A program made the position numbers and the translations under genes. A stretch of DNA of 64,000 nucleotides from Streptomyces lydicus. GTDB lineage: Bacteria > Actinomycetota > Actinomycetes > Streptomycetales > Streptomycetaceae. Shown here piece after piece: positions 32,706 to 42,136 of this stretch (position 1 is its first letter; the number at the start of each line of letters is the position of its first letter). The stretch is from assembly GCF_001729485.1 (NCBI RefSeq), contig NZ_CP017157.1:2914001-2978000 (forward strand), in the 5' to 3' direction. The notes under the pieces were generated by a model, which made no database searches, was not told where the DNA came from, and saw only the letters and a program-made list of their open reading frames with translations.

Positions 32706-35540
32706 TCAGCCCACGGGCCGCTCGGCCCCCACGCGCCGGCTGTCCACCACCAGGTCCAGGTCCGAGGGGATCTCCGTACGGTGCCGCACATTGAGCTTGC
32801 GGTACACCCGCGTCAGGTGCTGTTCCACCGTGCTGACCGTGATGTGCAGCTTGCGGCTGATCTCGCGGTTGGTGTAGCCGAGCGTGGCGAGGGTGGCCAC
32901 CCTCCGCTCGGCACTGCTCAGCGAGGCGATGTCGGCGGGGCCGGCCTGGACACGCAGCGGTCGGTCCACCTCCTCCGCGCCGGGGCTCGGTTTGAGCCGG
33001 CGCAGCAGCGGCTCGGCCTGGCAGTGCCGGGCGGCGTTCCACGCCTGCCGGGACACCATCCGCGCCCGCCCCGCGGCACCGAGCGCCCGATGCGCGTCAC
33101 CGAGATCGGCCAGTGCCCGGGCCAGTTCGTACGGATTGTGCGCCGACTGGAGTTCCTCCACCGCCTCCGTCAACAGCGCCGGGCGCCGCTGGAGTTCGAC
33201 GGTCGCGGCGCGCAGGCGCAGCGTGGTGCCCCGGAGGCGCGGGCTGTTCGCGCGGGGGCGGGCCAGCTGCTCGTCGAGGAGTTCGCGGGCTCGCGCCCGG
33301 TCCCCGAGCTGGATCAGGACCTCCGCCGCCGCGGACCGCCACGGTACGAGCGTGGGGACGTCCACGCCCCAGGCCGTCATCAGCTCGCCGCACGCCAGGA
33401 AGTCGCCCAGGGCGGCCTGCAGACGGTTGTTGGCCAAGTGGTGCTGTCCGCGCGCGTGCAGGTGGTACAGGCCGTACAGCGAGTCGAAGGCGGTCTCCGG
33501 CAGGGAGCCGGTCAGCTGGTCCGCCGCCTCCGTGTCCTTGCCCATCGCGGTGCAGGCGAGCGCGACGGCACCGGAGGCCAGGAACCCGAACGGTCCCCAG
33601 ATCCGCCGCGGGATCAGCCGCAGCGCGGTGCGGGCATGCTCCTCGGCCGCCGACAGCTCTCCCTGCCGCAGCGCGATCTGCGCCTGCAGCGCGGCGAACA
33701 CCGCCTGCCAGGTGGGGGCCCGGCGCGCGACCGCCTGTGCCTGCAGACTCCGGCACCAGACCGCCGCCTTGTCCAGGCGGTCGGAGTGGAACAGCGCCAG
33801 GATCGCGAACGCCAGCATCTCGAAGGTGTGGTCGCCGAGCGCGGCGTTCTGCAGGATGTGCTCGGCGTCCGCCACCACGTCCTTGCCGTCCTCGTCCCGG
33901 AGCGCGGTGGACAGCAGCGTCGCCGCCAGGAGCTCCGGATTGAGGGCGATGGTGGCCGGGGTACTGCCGTCGGGCGCCGGCTCCGCCGGGTACGCGGGGA
34001 AATCCTCCAGCAGGGACGGGAAGGTGCAGCCCAGCCACATCCGGGTGAGCTGCCGCTCGGTGGCGAGCTGCCGGTCCTCCCCGGCTCCGGACGGGCCCGG
34101 CGCCCGCAGCGCCTCGACGGCCTGTCGTTCCTCGACCGACCACAGCAGATGGCGCCGGATCACGGCCAGTACACCGGCGGAGCGCAGGCGCGGGTCCCGC
34201 GCCGGGGCCAGCAGGGACCGCAGGTGGCGGGTGGCGGCGGGGAGGTTCACCCGCAGTTCGGCGCGGGCCAGGTCCGCGATGACGGCGACGTGCTGGCGGT
34301 GGTCCAGGGCCGCCCGGTGGGCGAGTTCCAGACACCGGATGGCCGTTGCCGCGTCGTCACCGGCCAGCGCCTGCTCGGCCGCCTCCCGCAGGACGGGGAC
34401 CGCCGAGGGGTCGGGCGCACCGCCGGCGCCGATCAGCTGCCGGGCGATGTCCAGCGCCGGGCTCCCGGTGTCGTGCAGCAGCCGTGCGCAGCGCCGGTGC
34501 AGCAGGGCCCGTTCCGCGGCCGGCATGCCGTCCAGGATCGCGGACCGCATCGCGGGGTGCCGGAAGCGCCCGGCGACGAGCAGCCCGGCCGCCTCCAGGA
34601 TGCGTACGGCACGTTCGGCGCACAGCGTGTCGATGTCCAGTGCGCGGCACAGCACGTCGAAGGACCAGGCGTCGTCCAGCACGGCCAGCGCCCTGGCGAC
34701 CCGGCCCGTCTTGGCGTCCCCGCGCCGCAGGCAGGTCAGCACCGCCTGGCGGAACATCTCGTCGACCACCGGCTCGGCGGGCACCGGGGCCCGGCCCGTA
34801 CGGCCGGCCCGGGCGGACCCGGTGGCATCGGCGAGGACCGTCGCCAGCAGCGGATTGCCGCCGGAGACCGCGAACACCGCCGGAGCGAGCCGCCGGGCGG
34901 CGTCGTCGTCGAAGCGACGGCCGAGCAGTCCGGCGACCTCGGGCTCGGTCAGCGGCCGCAGCCCCAGGTGTCCGACGTGCGGCTCACGGGACATGTCGGT
35001 GTACGGCGTCAGGTCGGGCTCGGCCTCCAGCTGCTTGCTCAGCACCACCATGATGCGGGCCGAGCGCAGCCGTCGGGTCAGATGGGACAGACAGCGCATG
35101 GATGCTGCGTCCGCCTGGTGGACGTCGTCCACCGTGATGACCAGGGGGGTCTCCGCCGCGAGGGTGAGGAGTACCTCGCACAATCCCTGGTGGATGCGTG
35201 CGGACCTGCCCTCCGAGGCGTCCGGACCGCCGACCGCCGCCGGCTCGACGCCTTCCCCCAGGAGTTGTTCGGCCCGCCTGGTCGCCGGCTCGTCCAGCGG
35301 CGCGCTCCGCAGCAGCTGGCTCATCACGCCCAGCGGGAGCAACTGCTCCGAGGAGCAGGCCGTGGCGCTGAGCCATCGGGCACCGGACTGCAGGGCCTGC
35401 TCGGCCGCCGCGTGCAGCATCCCGGTCTTTCCCAGAGCGGCGGAGCCGGTGACGATGATGACGCCACCTCTGCCGCATTGGACGTCCGCGAACATCCGTC
35501 GCAGGACAGCCAGTTCCTCTTTCCGACCGACTAACGTCAT
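32706..35540 (-). CDS. LAL-type LuxR pathway activator with TTA codon
   Basis: 944 aa, the usual size of large ATP-binding LuxR regulators. Walker A is GSAALGKT near residue 35, and Walker B-like LVITVDDVHQAD follows. The central part is helical and TPR-like. The C-terminal LuxR HTH is LSSAERRVATLATLGYTNREISRKLHITVSTVEQHL. It is probably the pathway-specific activator (one of slgR1/slgR2). Codon 3 is TTA (35534-35532), which makes translation dependent on the bldA leucyl-tRNA. ATG 35540 follows GGGGGAAG; the longer open frame upstream has no support. Confidence 0.93.
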   Translation of the reverse strand: MTLVGRKEELAVLRRMFADVQCGRGGVIIVTGSAALGKTGMLHAAAEQALQSGARWLSATACSSEQLLPLGVMSQLLRSAPLDEPATRRAEQLLGEGVEPAAVGGPDASEGRSARIHQGLCEVLLTLAAETPLVITVDDVHQADAASMRCLSHLTRRLRSARIMVVLSKQLEAEPDLTPYTDMSREPHVGHLGLRPLTEPEVAGLLGRRFDDDAARRLAPAVFAVSGGNPLLATVLADATGSARAGRTGRAPVPAEPVVDEMFRQAVLTCLRRGDAKTGRVARALAVLDDAWSFDVLCRALDIDTLCAERAVRILEAAGLLVAGRFRHPAMRSAILDGMPAAERALLHRRCARLLHDTGSPALDIARQLIGAGGAPDPSAVPVLREAAEQALAGDDAATAIRCLELAHRAALDHRQHVAVIADLARAELRVNLPAATRHLRSLLAPARDPRLRSAGVLAVIRRHLLWSVEERQAVEALRAPGPSGAGEDRQLATERQLTRMWLGCTFPSLLEDFPAYPAEPAPDGSTPATIALNPELLAATLLSTALRDEDGKDVVADAEHILQNAALGDHTFEMLAFAILALFHSDRLDKAAVWCRSLQAQAVARRAPTWQAVFAALQAQIALRQGELSAAEEHARTALRLIPRRIWGPFGFLASGAVALACTAMGKDTEAADQLTGSLPETAFDSLYGLYHLHARGQHHLANNRLQAALGDFLACGELMTAWGVDVPTLVPWRSAAAEVLIQLGDRARARELLDEQLARPRANSPRLRGTTLRLRAATVELQRRPALLTEAVEELQSAHNPYELARALADLGDAHRALGAAGRARMVSRQAWNAARHCQAEPLLRRLKPSPGAEEVDRPLRVQAGPADIASLSSAERRVATLATLGYTNREISRKLHITVSTVEQHLTRVYRKLNVRHRTEIPSDLDLVVDSRRVGAERPVG

Positions 35541-35774
35541 CGCGCTTCCCCCGACATAGTGCTTCCTGGTCAGGAGAACCTCGAGATGGCGCGAGGAGCC
35601 ACGCACACCTGGTCGACGAGCATTCCCCCGAACAGCTCGGAATGATCCAAACGATATCGAGCGCATGTCCGCGGGCGGGCGACTTGTGACATAGATAACA
35701 AGGGCGTATGGGGGCATTACGCACGCCCCCGCGCGCCGCTGCTGCACTTCGCCGTCGGGTTTGGTATGGGGCCC

Positions 35775-36161
35775 TCAGGGCCGGTAGCGCAGCGGATGAT
35801 CCGCCGGGACCTCGGTCAGCACGATCCGGTGCCCGTCCGGGTCGGCGATCCACATCTCGATCAGCCCCCACGGCTCCTGGACGGGCGGCCGCAGCACCTC
35901 GACCCCGTGCGCCAGCAGCTCCTCGTGCGCGGCCGCCGCGTCCGCCACCTGGAGCCACAGCTGGAGGGTGTCGGTGGCGGGCTGCGCGGCGCGGCCGGAG
36001 ACCTCCAGGAAGCCGCCGCCGAGGAAGTACACCGTGCCGCGCTCGGGCCCGGTGCCGAACTCCCGGTAGATCTCCAGACCCAGCGCCTCGCCGTAGAACG
36101 CCCGCGAGCGCTCGGGATCGGACGGCCGCAACAGCACCCGGCTGCTCAGTACGTGCACCAT
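35775..36161 (-). CDS. VOC/glyoxalase-family protein
   Basis: 128-aa vicinal-oxygen-chelate fold protein. It starts MVHVLSSRVLLRPSDPERSRAFYGEALGL-like (SRAFYGEALGLEIYREFG) and ends WGLIEMWIADPDGHRIVLTEV, the C-terminal beta-strand metal or ligand motif. Substrate unknown; members include glyoxalases and resistance proteins. It is transcribed toward the LAL regulator but separated from it by 234 bp, and probably lies outside the antibiotic cluster. Confidence 0.85.
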   Translation of the reverse strand: MVHVLSSRVLLRPSDPERSRAFYGEALGLEIYREFGTGPERGTVYFLGGGFLEVSGRAAQPATDTLQLWLQVADAAAAHEELLAHGVEVLRPPVQEPWGLIEMWIADPDGHRIVLTEVPADHPLRYRP

Positions 36162-36317
36162 GCCGGCGACCCTACGCCGCCGCCCCCGCCCGGCCGGGGA
36201 AAAGACCCGGCCGTACGGCCCTGACATCGCCCACGGCTCTCTTGTTAGCCTCCCTTTCAGCCATTCGACCGCCATGTGCCGGCCATATCCGGCCGGGCCC
36301 GAGAGGACCGCGCCACC

Positions 36318-36851
36318 ATGCCGACCAGCGAGCTGACCTTCCGTACCGCCCTCGCCACCGACGTCCCCGAGCTGGTCACGCTCATCGAGTCGGCCTACCG
36401 CGGGGACGCCAGCCGGGCGGGCTGGACGACGGAGGCGGACCTCCTGGAGGGACAGCGCACCGACCCGGCCGGGGTGGCCGCCGTGGTAAACGCCGACGGC
36501 GGCCGGCTGCTGATCGCCGAGCGGGACGGCGAGCTGATCGCCTGCTGCCAGCTCGAACACCGCGGCGACCACGCGTACTTCGGGATGTTCGCGGTCCGCC
36601 CGGAACTCCAGGGCGGCGGCCTCGGCAAGATCATCATCGCCGAGGCCGAGCGCACCGCCGTGGAGACCTGGGGCGCCCGCGAGATGCGGATGACCGTCAT
36701 CCGGCAGCGCGCGGAACTGATCGCCTGGTACGAGCGCCGCGGCTACCGGCGCACCGGGCAGTTCACCCCGTTCCCGTACGGCGACGAGCGGTTCGGGATC
36801 CCGCAGGTCGCCGACCTGGAGTTCGAACTGCTGGTCAAGCCGCTGGGCTAG
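36318..36851 (+). CDS. GNAT-family N-acetyltransferase
   Basis: 177-aa acetyltransferase with acetyl-CoA motif A MFAVRPELQGGGLGKIII and motif B IAWYERRGYRRTGQF. The acceptor is unknown. ATG 36318 follows GAGAGGACC at long spacing. Confidence 0.88.
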   Translation: MPTSELTFRTALATDVPELVTLIESAYRGDASRAGWTTEADLLEGQRTDPAGVAAVVNADGGRLLIAERDGELIACCQLEHRGDHAYFGMFAVRPELQGGGLGKIIIAEAERTAVETWGAREMRMTVIRQRAELIAWYERRGYRRTGQFTPFPYGDERFGIPQVADLEFELLVKPLG

Positions 36852-36865
36852 CGGAACCGGCGCCC

Positions 36866-37669
36866 CTACAGCCGCCCCGCCCGGATGATCCGCTGCAGGA
36901 ACTGCCGGGTGCGCTCCTGCCGCGGGTCGCCGAAGACCTGCTCGGGCGCGCCGCGCTCCAGCACCACCCCGCCGTCCAGGAAGCACACCTGGTCCGCGAC
37001 CTCCCGCGCGAAGGCCATCTCATGGGTGGCGAGGACCATCGTCATGCCCTCCTCCTTGAGGTCGCGGACCACCCCGAGCACCTCGCCGACCAGTTCGGGG
37101 TCGAGCGCCGCGGTGATCTCGTCGAGGAGCAGCAGCCGGGGACGCCCGGCCAGCGCCCGGACGATCGCGACCCGCTGCTGCTGGCCGCCACTGAGCCGGT
37201 CCGGGTACTCCCCGGAACGCCCGCCCAGCCCCAGCCGCTCCAGCAGTTCATGGGCGCGGGCCTCGGCCTCCGCGCGCGGCACTCCGTGCACCCGGCGCGG
37301 TGCCAGCGTGATGTTGTCCAGCACGGTCATGTGCGGGAAGAGGTTGTACGCCTGGAAGACCACCCCGATCCGGCGGCGCACCGCGTCCGCGTCCGCCCGC
37401 GGATCGGTGATCTCCTCGCCGTCCAGGAAGATCGCCCCGTCGTCGATCTCCTCCAGCAGATTGGCGCACCGCAGCAGCGTGGACTTGCCCGACCCCGAGG
37501 CGCCGATCAGCGCCGTCACGGTGTGCGGGGCGACCTCCAGATCCACGTCGCGCAGCACCACCGTGCCCCGCCCGTACGTCTTGCGCACCGACTCCAGCCG
37601 CAGCACCGGCCCGTCGCCCGGACCCGCTGCCGCCCCCTCGGCCGCCGGTGCGTCCTCCGTCGTGCTCAT
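36866..37669 (-). CDS. Polar amino-acid ABC importer, ATP-binding subunit
   Basis: 267-aa ATPase of the GlnQ/HisP class: Walker A GASGSGKST, signature LSGGQQQR, Walker B LLLLDEITAALD, H-loop LATHEMAFARE. It is the last gene of a three-gene minus-strand operon with the permease and lipoprotein below. ATG overlaps the permease stop (ATGA). It is an importer, so probably unrelated to antibiotic export. Confidence 0.95.
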   Translation of the reverse strand: MSTTEDAPAAEGAAAGPGDGPVLRLESVRKTYGRGTVVLRDVDLEVAPHTVTALIGASGSGKSTLLRCANLLEEIDDGAIFLDGEEITDPRADADAVRRRIGVVFQAYNLFPHMTVLDNITLAPRRVHGVPRAEAEARAHELLERLGLGGRSGEYPDRLSGGQQQRVAIVRALAGRPRLLLLDEITAALDPELVGEVLGVVRDLKEEGMTMVLATHEMAFAREVADQVCFLDGGVVLERGAPEQVFGDPRQERTRQFLQRIIRAGRL

Positions 37670-38553
37670 ACGATGCCTCCCTGGGCCCGCCTGCGGTCCA
37701 TCCGGGACGTGATCCAGTCCGTGAAGCGCGTCATCGGGATGGTCAGCGCGACGAAGACCAGCCCGGCCACGACGTACGGCGTGAAGTTGAAGTCCCGGCC
37801 GGCGATGATCTGCGCCGCGTACACGGCGTCCACCGCACCCGCGATGGAGACCAGCCCGGTGTCCTTCTGCAGGGACACCAGGTCGTTCAGCAGCGGCGGC
37901 ACCACCCGGCGCACCGCCTGCGGCAGCACGACGTGGCGCAGCGCCTGCCCGCTGGAGAGCCCCAGCGACCGGGCCGCGGCCCGCTGCGAGGGATGCACCG
38001 ACTCGATGCCGGCCCGGAAGACCTCGGCGACGTACGCCGAATACGTCAGCACCAGCGCGGAGCCGCCCAGCACCACCGGGTCGGTGGTCACGCCCTGGAG
38101 CCGCAGCGCCGGCACCCCGAAGACCACCATCAGCAGGCAGATGATCAGTGGCAGCCCGCGGAAGAAGTCGGTGTACGCGGTGGCCAGCGCCCGCAGCGGG
38201 AAGAACACCGGCCCGCGCAGCGTCCGCGCCACCGCGAGCAGCAGCCCGAGCACGAGCACCGCGGCCCCGCAGGCCACCAGCAGTTGCAGATTCAGCAGCA
38301 GCCCGTCCAGCACCTTGGGCAGCGACTTGCGGGCGTACTCGGCGCTGAAGAAGGTCTCGCGGGTGCGCGGCCAGCCGGGGGAGCCCGTGATCACCAGGAA
38401 GAGGACCACGGCGGTGACCAGCGTGCTCAGCGCCGCGACCGCGGTCGCCCGCCGGGCCCTGGACCGCTTGAACCGCTCCCGCTCGATCCGCCGCTGCGAG
38501 GGCACGTATCCGTCGTCCGCAGGCCCGGGCAACGCCTGCTTCACGTACGTCAC
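37666..38553 (-). CDS. Polar amino-acid ABC importer, permease
   Basis: 295-aa HisM/GlnP-type permease with about five TM helices. A cytoplasmic N-terminus (RRIERERFKRSRARR) is followed by TM1 from ~45 and the EAA-loop SQRAAARSLGLSSGQALRHVVLPQ that contacts the ATPase. GTG 38553 overlaps the lipoprotein gene stop by 4 bp; the longer open frame upstream is an artefact of that gene. Confidence 0.92.
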   Translation of the reverse strand: MTYVKQALPGPADDGYVPSQRRIERERFKRSRARRATAVAALSTLVTAVVLFLVITGSPGWPRTRETFFSAEYARKSLPKVLDGLLLNLQLLVACGAAVLVLGLLLAVARTLRGPVFFPLRALATAYTDFFRGLPLIICLLMVVFGVPALRLQGVTTDPVVLGGSALVLTYSAYVAEVFRAGIESVHPSQRAAARSLGLSSGQALRHVVLPQAVRRVVPPLLNDLVSLQKDTGLVSIAGAVDAVYAAQIIAGRDFNFTPYVVAGLVFVALTIPMTRFTDWITSRMDRRRAQGGIV

Positions 38554-39431
38554 TTGAGCACCGGGGCGTCGACGGTGTCGGTCAGCCACTTCTTCTCCAG
38601 CGCGCCCAGCGTGCCGTCCTTGCGCAGCGCGTCGACCGCGGCCGACACACACCCGGTGATCCGGCTCTCCCGGTCCAGGACCAGCCCGAACTGCTCCCTG
38701 CCCTTCCCGTCGGTGGCGAACTGGCCGACCACCTCGGCGTCCTTCACCTCGGCGGACGTGATGTAGAAGGCCGTGGGCAGGTCGGTGACGATCGCGTCGA
38801 CCTGGCCGTTGCGCAGGGCGGACTTGGCGAGATCGTTCTTCTGGAAGGCCGCCACGGGCCGGGTCGGCCGGAGGGTGTCGGTGGCGACGTCCAGACTGGT
38901 GCTGCCGACCTGCGCGCCGAGCTTGAGGTCCTTGAGGTCGGCCAGGGACGTGGCGCGCGCGGCCCTGGAGCCCTTCAGGGCGATGACGGCCTGGCGTACG
39001 TCGTAATAACCGGAGGAGAAGGCGACGGCGCGCTTGCGCTCGGGACTGATGGAGATCTGGTTGATGTCGAAGTCGAACTTCTTCTCACCCGGCGCGAAGG
39101 CGTTGTTGAACGGCACGGTCTGCCACTCGACCGCTTCCTTGCCGTAGCCCAGCCGCTTGGCGACGGCGTAGGCCACCGCCGACTCGAAGCCCTTGCCGTT
39201 GGCCGGGTCGTCGTCGGTGAACCACGGTGCGTACGCGGGCTTGTCGGTGCCGACGGTCAGCTTGCCGGGCGCCACGGTGGCCAGTTTGCCGCGGTCGCAG
39301 CTCCGGGGGCCCTGCCCGGCGGCCCGCGGGCCACCGGGGGATTCGTCCTGCGGGGCGCAGCCGACGGCCGCGGTGAGCAGCACCGCGGCGGTGCAAGCGG
39401 CAAGGCGGAGAGGGCGGTTGACGAGGCGCAT
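38550..39431 (-). CDS. Polar amino-acid ABC importer, substrate-binding lipoprotein
   Basis: 293 aa with lipoprotein signal (LLTAAVGC, lipidated Cys near residue 25) and a SBP family 3 fold (FNNAFAPGEKKFDFDINQISISPERKRAVAFSSGYYDV). ATG 39431 is chosen because it gives a normal-length signal peptide; a longer start at 39491 would place 20 extra residues before it. First gene of the importer operon. Confidence 0.92.
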   Translation of the reverse strand: MRLVNRPLRLAACTAAVLLTAAVGCAPQDESPGGPRAAGQGPRSCDRGKLATVAPGKLTVGTDKPAYAPWFTDDDPANGKGFESAVAYAVAKRLGYGKEAVEWQTVPFNNAFAPGEKKFDFDINQISISPERKRAVAFSSGYYDVRQAVIALKGSRAARATSLADLKDLKLGAQVGSTSLDVATDTLRPTRPVAAFQKNDLAKSALRNGQVDAIVTDLPTAFYITSAEVKDAEVVGQFATDGKGREQFGLVLDRESRITGCVSAAVDALRKDGTLGALEKKWLTDTVDAPVLK

Positions 39432-39546
39432 GGCGGGAGAGTGGCAGCGGGCACGGCCCCCTGTCGAGATCATTACGGGAAACGTCCGCATGCTGGAAGC
39501 CCGTTGCGCGCGTGTGAACGGGGTATTTCCCCCGCCGGGCGCGCCG

Positions 39547-40230
39547 TTACGCGGTGAAGCGCACCGCCCGCCGGATCTCCGGGAGGTCGGTCACCACGCC
39601 GTCCAGCCCCAGGCCGCGCGCCAGTCGCAGCTGATCGTGGGTGTTGACCGTCCAGGCGACGACCTTCAGATGGGCGGCGTGCGCCCGCTCGACCAGTTCC
39701 AGGGTGAGCCGCCGGATGTTCAGCGAAAGCATCGTCGCGCCGACGGCCTGGGCCCGGTCCACCACATCGGCGCCGTAACGGCTTGCCACGAGCGCGGTGC
39801 GCACCCCCGGCAGCAGGGTGCGGATCGCGGCCAGTGCCTCGTCGTGGAAGGAGATCACGTCGACCCGGCCGACCAGGTCGCGCGCCCGCATCACCTCGGC
39901 CAGTGCCTGCGCGGCCGCCACGTCCTTGATCTCGGCCTGCAGCGGCGCCTTGACCGCCTCCACCACCTGCTCGAAGACGGGGATCCGCTCGCCCTCCCCG
40001 GCGTCCAGTTCCCGCAGCTCGGCCAGGGTGCGCTCGGCGATCGGACCGGTGCCGTCGGTGGTCCGGTCCACGTCCGCGTCGTGCATGACCACGAGCGCGC
40101 CGTCCTTGCTCAGGTGCAGATCCAGCTCGATGACGTCGAGCCCCTCGTGCTGGGCGCGTACGAAGGAGCGCAGGGTGTTCTCGGGCTCCACGCCCATGAT
40201 CCCGCGGTGTCCGATGGTCAGAAAGGACAA
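39547..40230 (-). CDS. Glycerophosphodiester phosphodiesterase
   Basis: 227-aa TIM-barrel GDPD with GHRGIMGVEPENTLRSF, the metal pair ELDLH and VVMHDADVDRTT, and the C-terminal WTVNTHDQ. It hydrolyses glycerophosphodiesters to glycerol-3-phosphate and an alcohol. The start is TTG 40230 with GAGG six bases upstream. No signal peptide, so it acts in the cytoplasm. Confidence 0.93.
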   Translation of the reverse strand: MSFLTIGHRGIMGVEPENTLRSFVRAQHEGLDVIELDLHLSKDGALVVMHDADVDRTTDGTGPIAERTLAELRELDAGEGERIPVFEQVVEAVKAPLQAEIKDVAAAQALAEVMRARDLVGRVDVISFHDEALAAIRTLLPGVRTALVASRYGADVVDRAQAVGATMLSLNIRRLTLELVERAHAAHLKVVAWTVNTHDQLRLARGLGLDGVVTDLPEIRRAVRFTA

Positions 40231-40738
40231 GGCTGCCTCGCTTCTGTCGGCTCGGTACTGCTGTCGGCTCTTCGTCAGTGTCGACCGTCGACCGTCGACA
40301 ACGGCGGAACGAAATGGCGCTCAGCCTAACGGGCCCACGAGGCGATGAACCGGTTGCGGAGTCGACCGCGGTGTGTCCAGTACGCGTACCCGCCATATCC
40401 GGGTCCCAGACACTCACCCGTGCGTGGGCGCGTCCGCGCCGTGCTGACACCAACCGCGCGGAAGGGGCATTCCGGGCGCCCCGGAGTAGTCGTGTGGCAT
40501 ATGCCATACGGCTGTCGCGGGGGTGCCGTACGCCCTGTGCCGGCAGCCCCGTCCGCCGGAGGAAGCGCGGAATCTCTTGGCATTGCTGGCAGGAAGTGTG
40601 GCCGTAGTCGCCACGGACAGGAAAAAGTGACGTGTCCGGCCGGTGTCGACAGGATAATTTTCGGTAACCCCACTTGAGTCGGCGAACCCCGGCTGGTTAC
40701 CGTGTGCTGACAGCACGATCTACCGCCGGAGGGCAGTC
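40231..40738. other. 508-bp gene-free region
   Basis: Lies between divergent GDPD and DUF6421 genes. It holds a TCGACCG triple repeat near 40280-40300 and the DUF6421 promoter; I see no coding potential or RNA gene in the rest. Confidence 0.6.
40674..40703 (+). promoter_or_regulatory. Promoter of the DUF6421 operon
   Basis: -35 TTGAGT (40674-40679), an 18-nt spacer, -10 TACCGT (40698-40703), about 36 nt before the ATG with GGAGGG RBS. Confidence 0.55.
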
Positions 40739-42136
40739 ATGACGGAAATTCTTTCGCCTGTGGGTGTCCAGGGAGGCACTCCCACCGCAGAGCGTGTGGT
40801 CGAGCACCCTGCATGGCCCGCGCTCAAGGACGCCGTCGAGGCCATCCGGCCGTGGCAGTCCAAGGACGGTTCGATCGACCTGACCGCGGAGGGCGCGCCG
40901 TCCGCCGGCGCGGTCCGCGCCGAGGTCGAGCGCGTCATAGCGGCCGTCGAGGAGCTCGCACCGCTCCTCCCGCACAACGCCGCCTACCACCGCGCGCTCG
41001 TCACCGACCTGCGCCGCTGGGCCGACGAGGGCTTCGGCGTGCCGGACTTCCTGGACTCGCTGCTCGCGTTCCAGCCCGCCCGGCAGCGCGCCGACGGCCT
41101 TCCGCATCTCGTGCTGTTCCCCATGTACACGCAGAACGGCAACTTGGACCGCAACTTCGAGGCCGTCGTGCTGCGCATGGTCTGGCCGGACTGGCTCGCC
41201 GACCTGGAGCGCACCCGCTACGACAACCCCCTCTTCTGCGGGATCGCCTTCGAGGACTTCACGGCCGGCTACGACACCAACTCCGCCGTGCTCTTCCCGG
41301 AGACCATCGCGGTGCGCGAGGCCCCCGAGCGCTTCACCTGGGGCGGCATCTTCTGCGACCGCGAGGCCGCCCGCTTCCGCCGGGTCAGCGAGGCCGCCGT
41401 CGAGACGCTCGGCATCGAACTCCCCGAGGACCTCCGGGAGATGCTGACCGACCAGGACCGCTGCCAGGAGGCGTTCGTCCTGTGGGACATGGTCCACGAC
41501 CGCACCCACAGCCACGGCGACCTGCCCTTCGACCCCTTCATGATCAAGCAGCGCCAGCCGTTCTGGATGTACGGCCTGGAGGAGCTGCGCTGCGACCTCA
41601 CCGCCTTCAAGGAGGCCGTGAAGCTGGAGACCGAGGGGTACGCCCAGGCCCGGGACGTGCAGTTCGCGGTGATCTTCGACCGGATGTTCCGCTTCCCCGT
41701 CACCGGCGACCGGGTCCGCAACTACGACGGCCTCGGCGGCCAGCTGCTCTTCGCCTACCTGCACAAGCACGACGTCGTACGCTGGACGGACAACACACTG
41801 CACATCGACTGGGAGCGGGCGCCCAAGGTCACCAACCAGCTGTGCGGTGAGATCGAAAAGCTCTACCGCGACGGCATCGACCGGCCCAAGCTGGTCCACT
41901 GGTTCGCCGCGTACGACCTCGTCTCGACCTACCTCGCGCCGCACCCGGGTTCGGTCTGGGCCAAGGGTCCCGACGCCCTCGACCTGGACCTGCCGCCGCG
42001 CAAGCTCGTGGACGACGTGCTCCCCGACGAGTTCCCGCTGAGCATGTTCTACGAGGCGCTCGCCAAGAAGCTGCGCGGTGTGATCGCCTCCACCAAGGGC
42101 ATCACTGCTCACAGCAACGAACTGGCGGCGGCGTGA
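40739..42136 (+). CDS. DUF6421 family protein of unknown function
   Basis: 465-aa soluble protein conserved in actinomycetes, no signal peptide or TM. A His/Asp-rich segment MVHDRTHSHGDLPFDPFMIKQ near residue 255 looks like a metal or active site. The enzyme activity is unknown. It is the first of three coupled genes with an SDR and a threonine-aldolase-type enzyme, suggesting a small metabolic pathway. The stop overlaps the next GTG (GTGA). Confidence 0.85.
   Translation: MTEILSPVGVQGGTPTAERVVEHPAWPALKDAVEAIRPWQSKDGSIDLTAEGAPSAGAVRAEVERVIAAVEELAPLLPHNAAYHRALVTDLRRWADEGFGVPDFLDSLLAFQPARQRADGLPHLVLFPMYTQNGNLDRNFEAVVLRMVWPDWLADLERTRYDNPLFCGIAFEDFTAGYDTNSAVLFPETIAVREAPERFTWGGIFCDREAARFRRVSEAAVETLGIELPEDLREMLTDQDRCQEAFVLWDMVHDRTHSHGDLPFDPFMIKQRQPFWMYGLEELRCDLTAFKEAVKLETEGYAQARDVQFAVIFDRMFRFPVTGDRVRNYDGLGGQLLFAYLHKHDVVRWTDNTLHIDWERAPKVTNQLCGEIEKLYRDGIDRPKLVHWFAAYDLVSTYLAPHPGSVWAKGPDALDLDLPPRKLVDDVLPDEFPLSMFYEALAKKLRGVIASTKGITAHSNELAAA

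Noticed and set aside
32781..35559. Two ~900-aa plus-strand ORFs opposite the LAL regulator
   Set aside because: Shadow frames; the minus-strand frame has ATPase and LuxR HTH motifs.
36866..39431. ABC system as antibiotic exporter of the cluster
   Set aside because: It has a substrate-binding lipoprotein and amino-acid-type permease, so it is an importer; it lies beyond the regulator and terminator.
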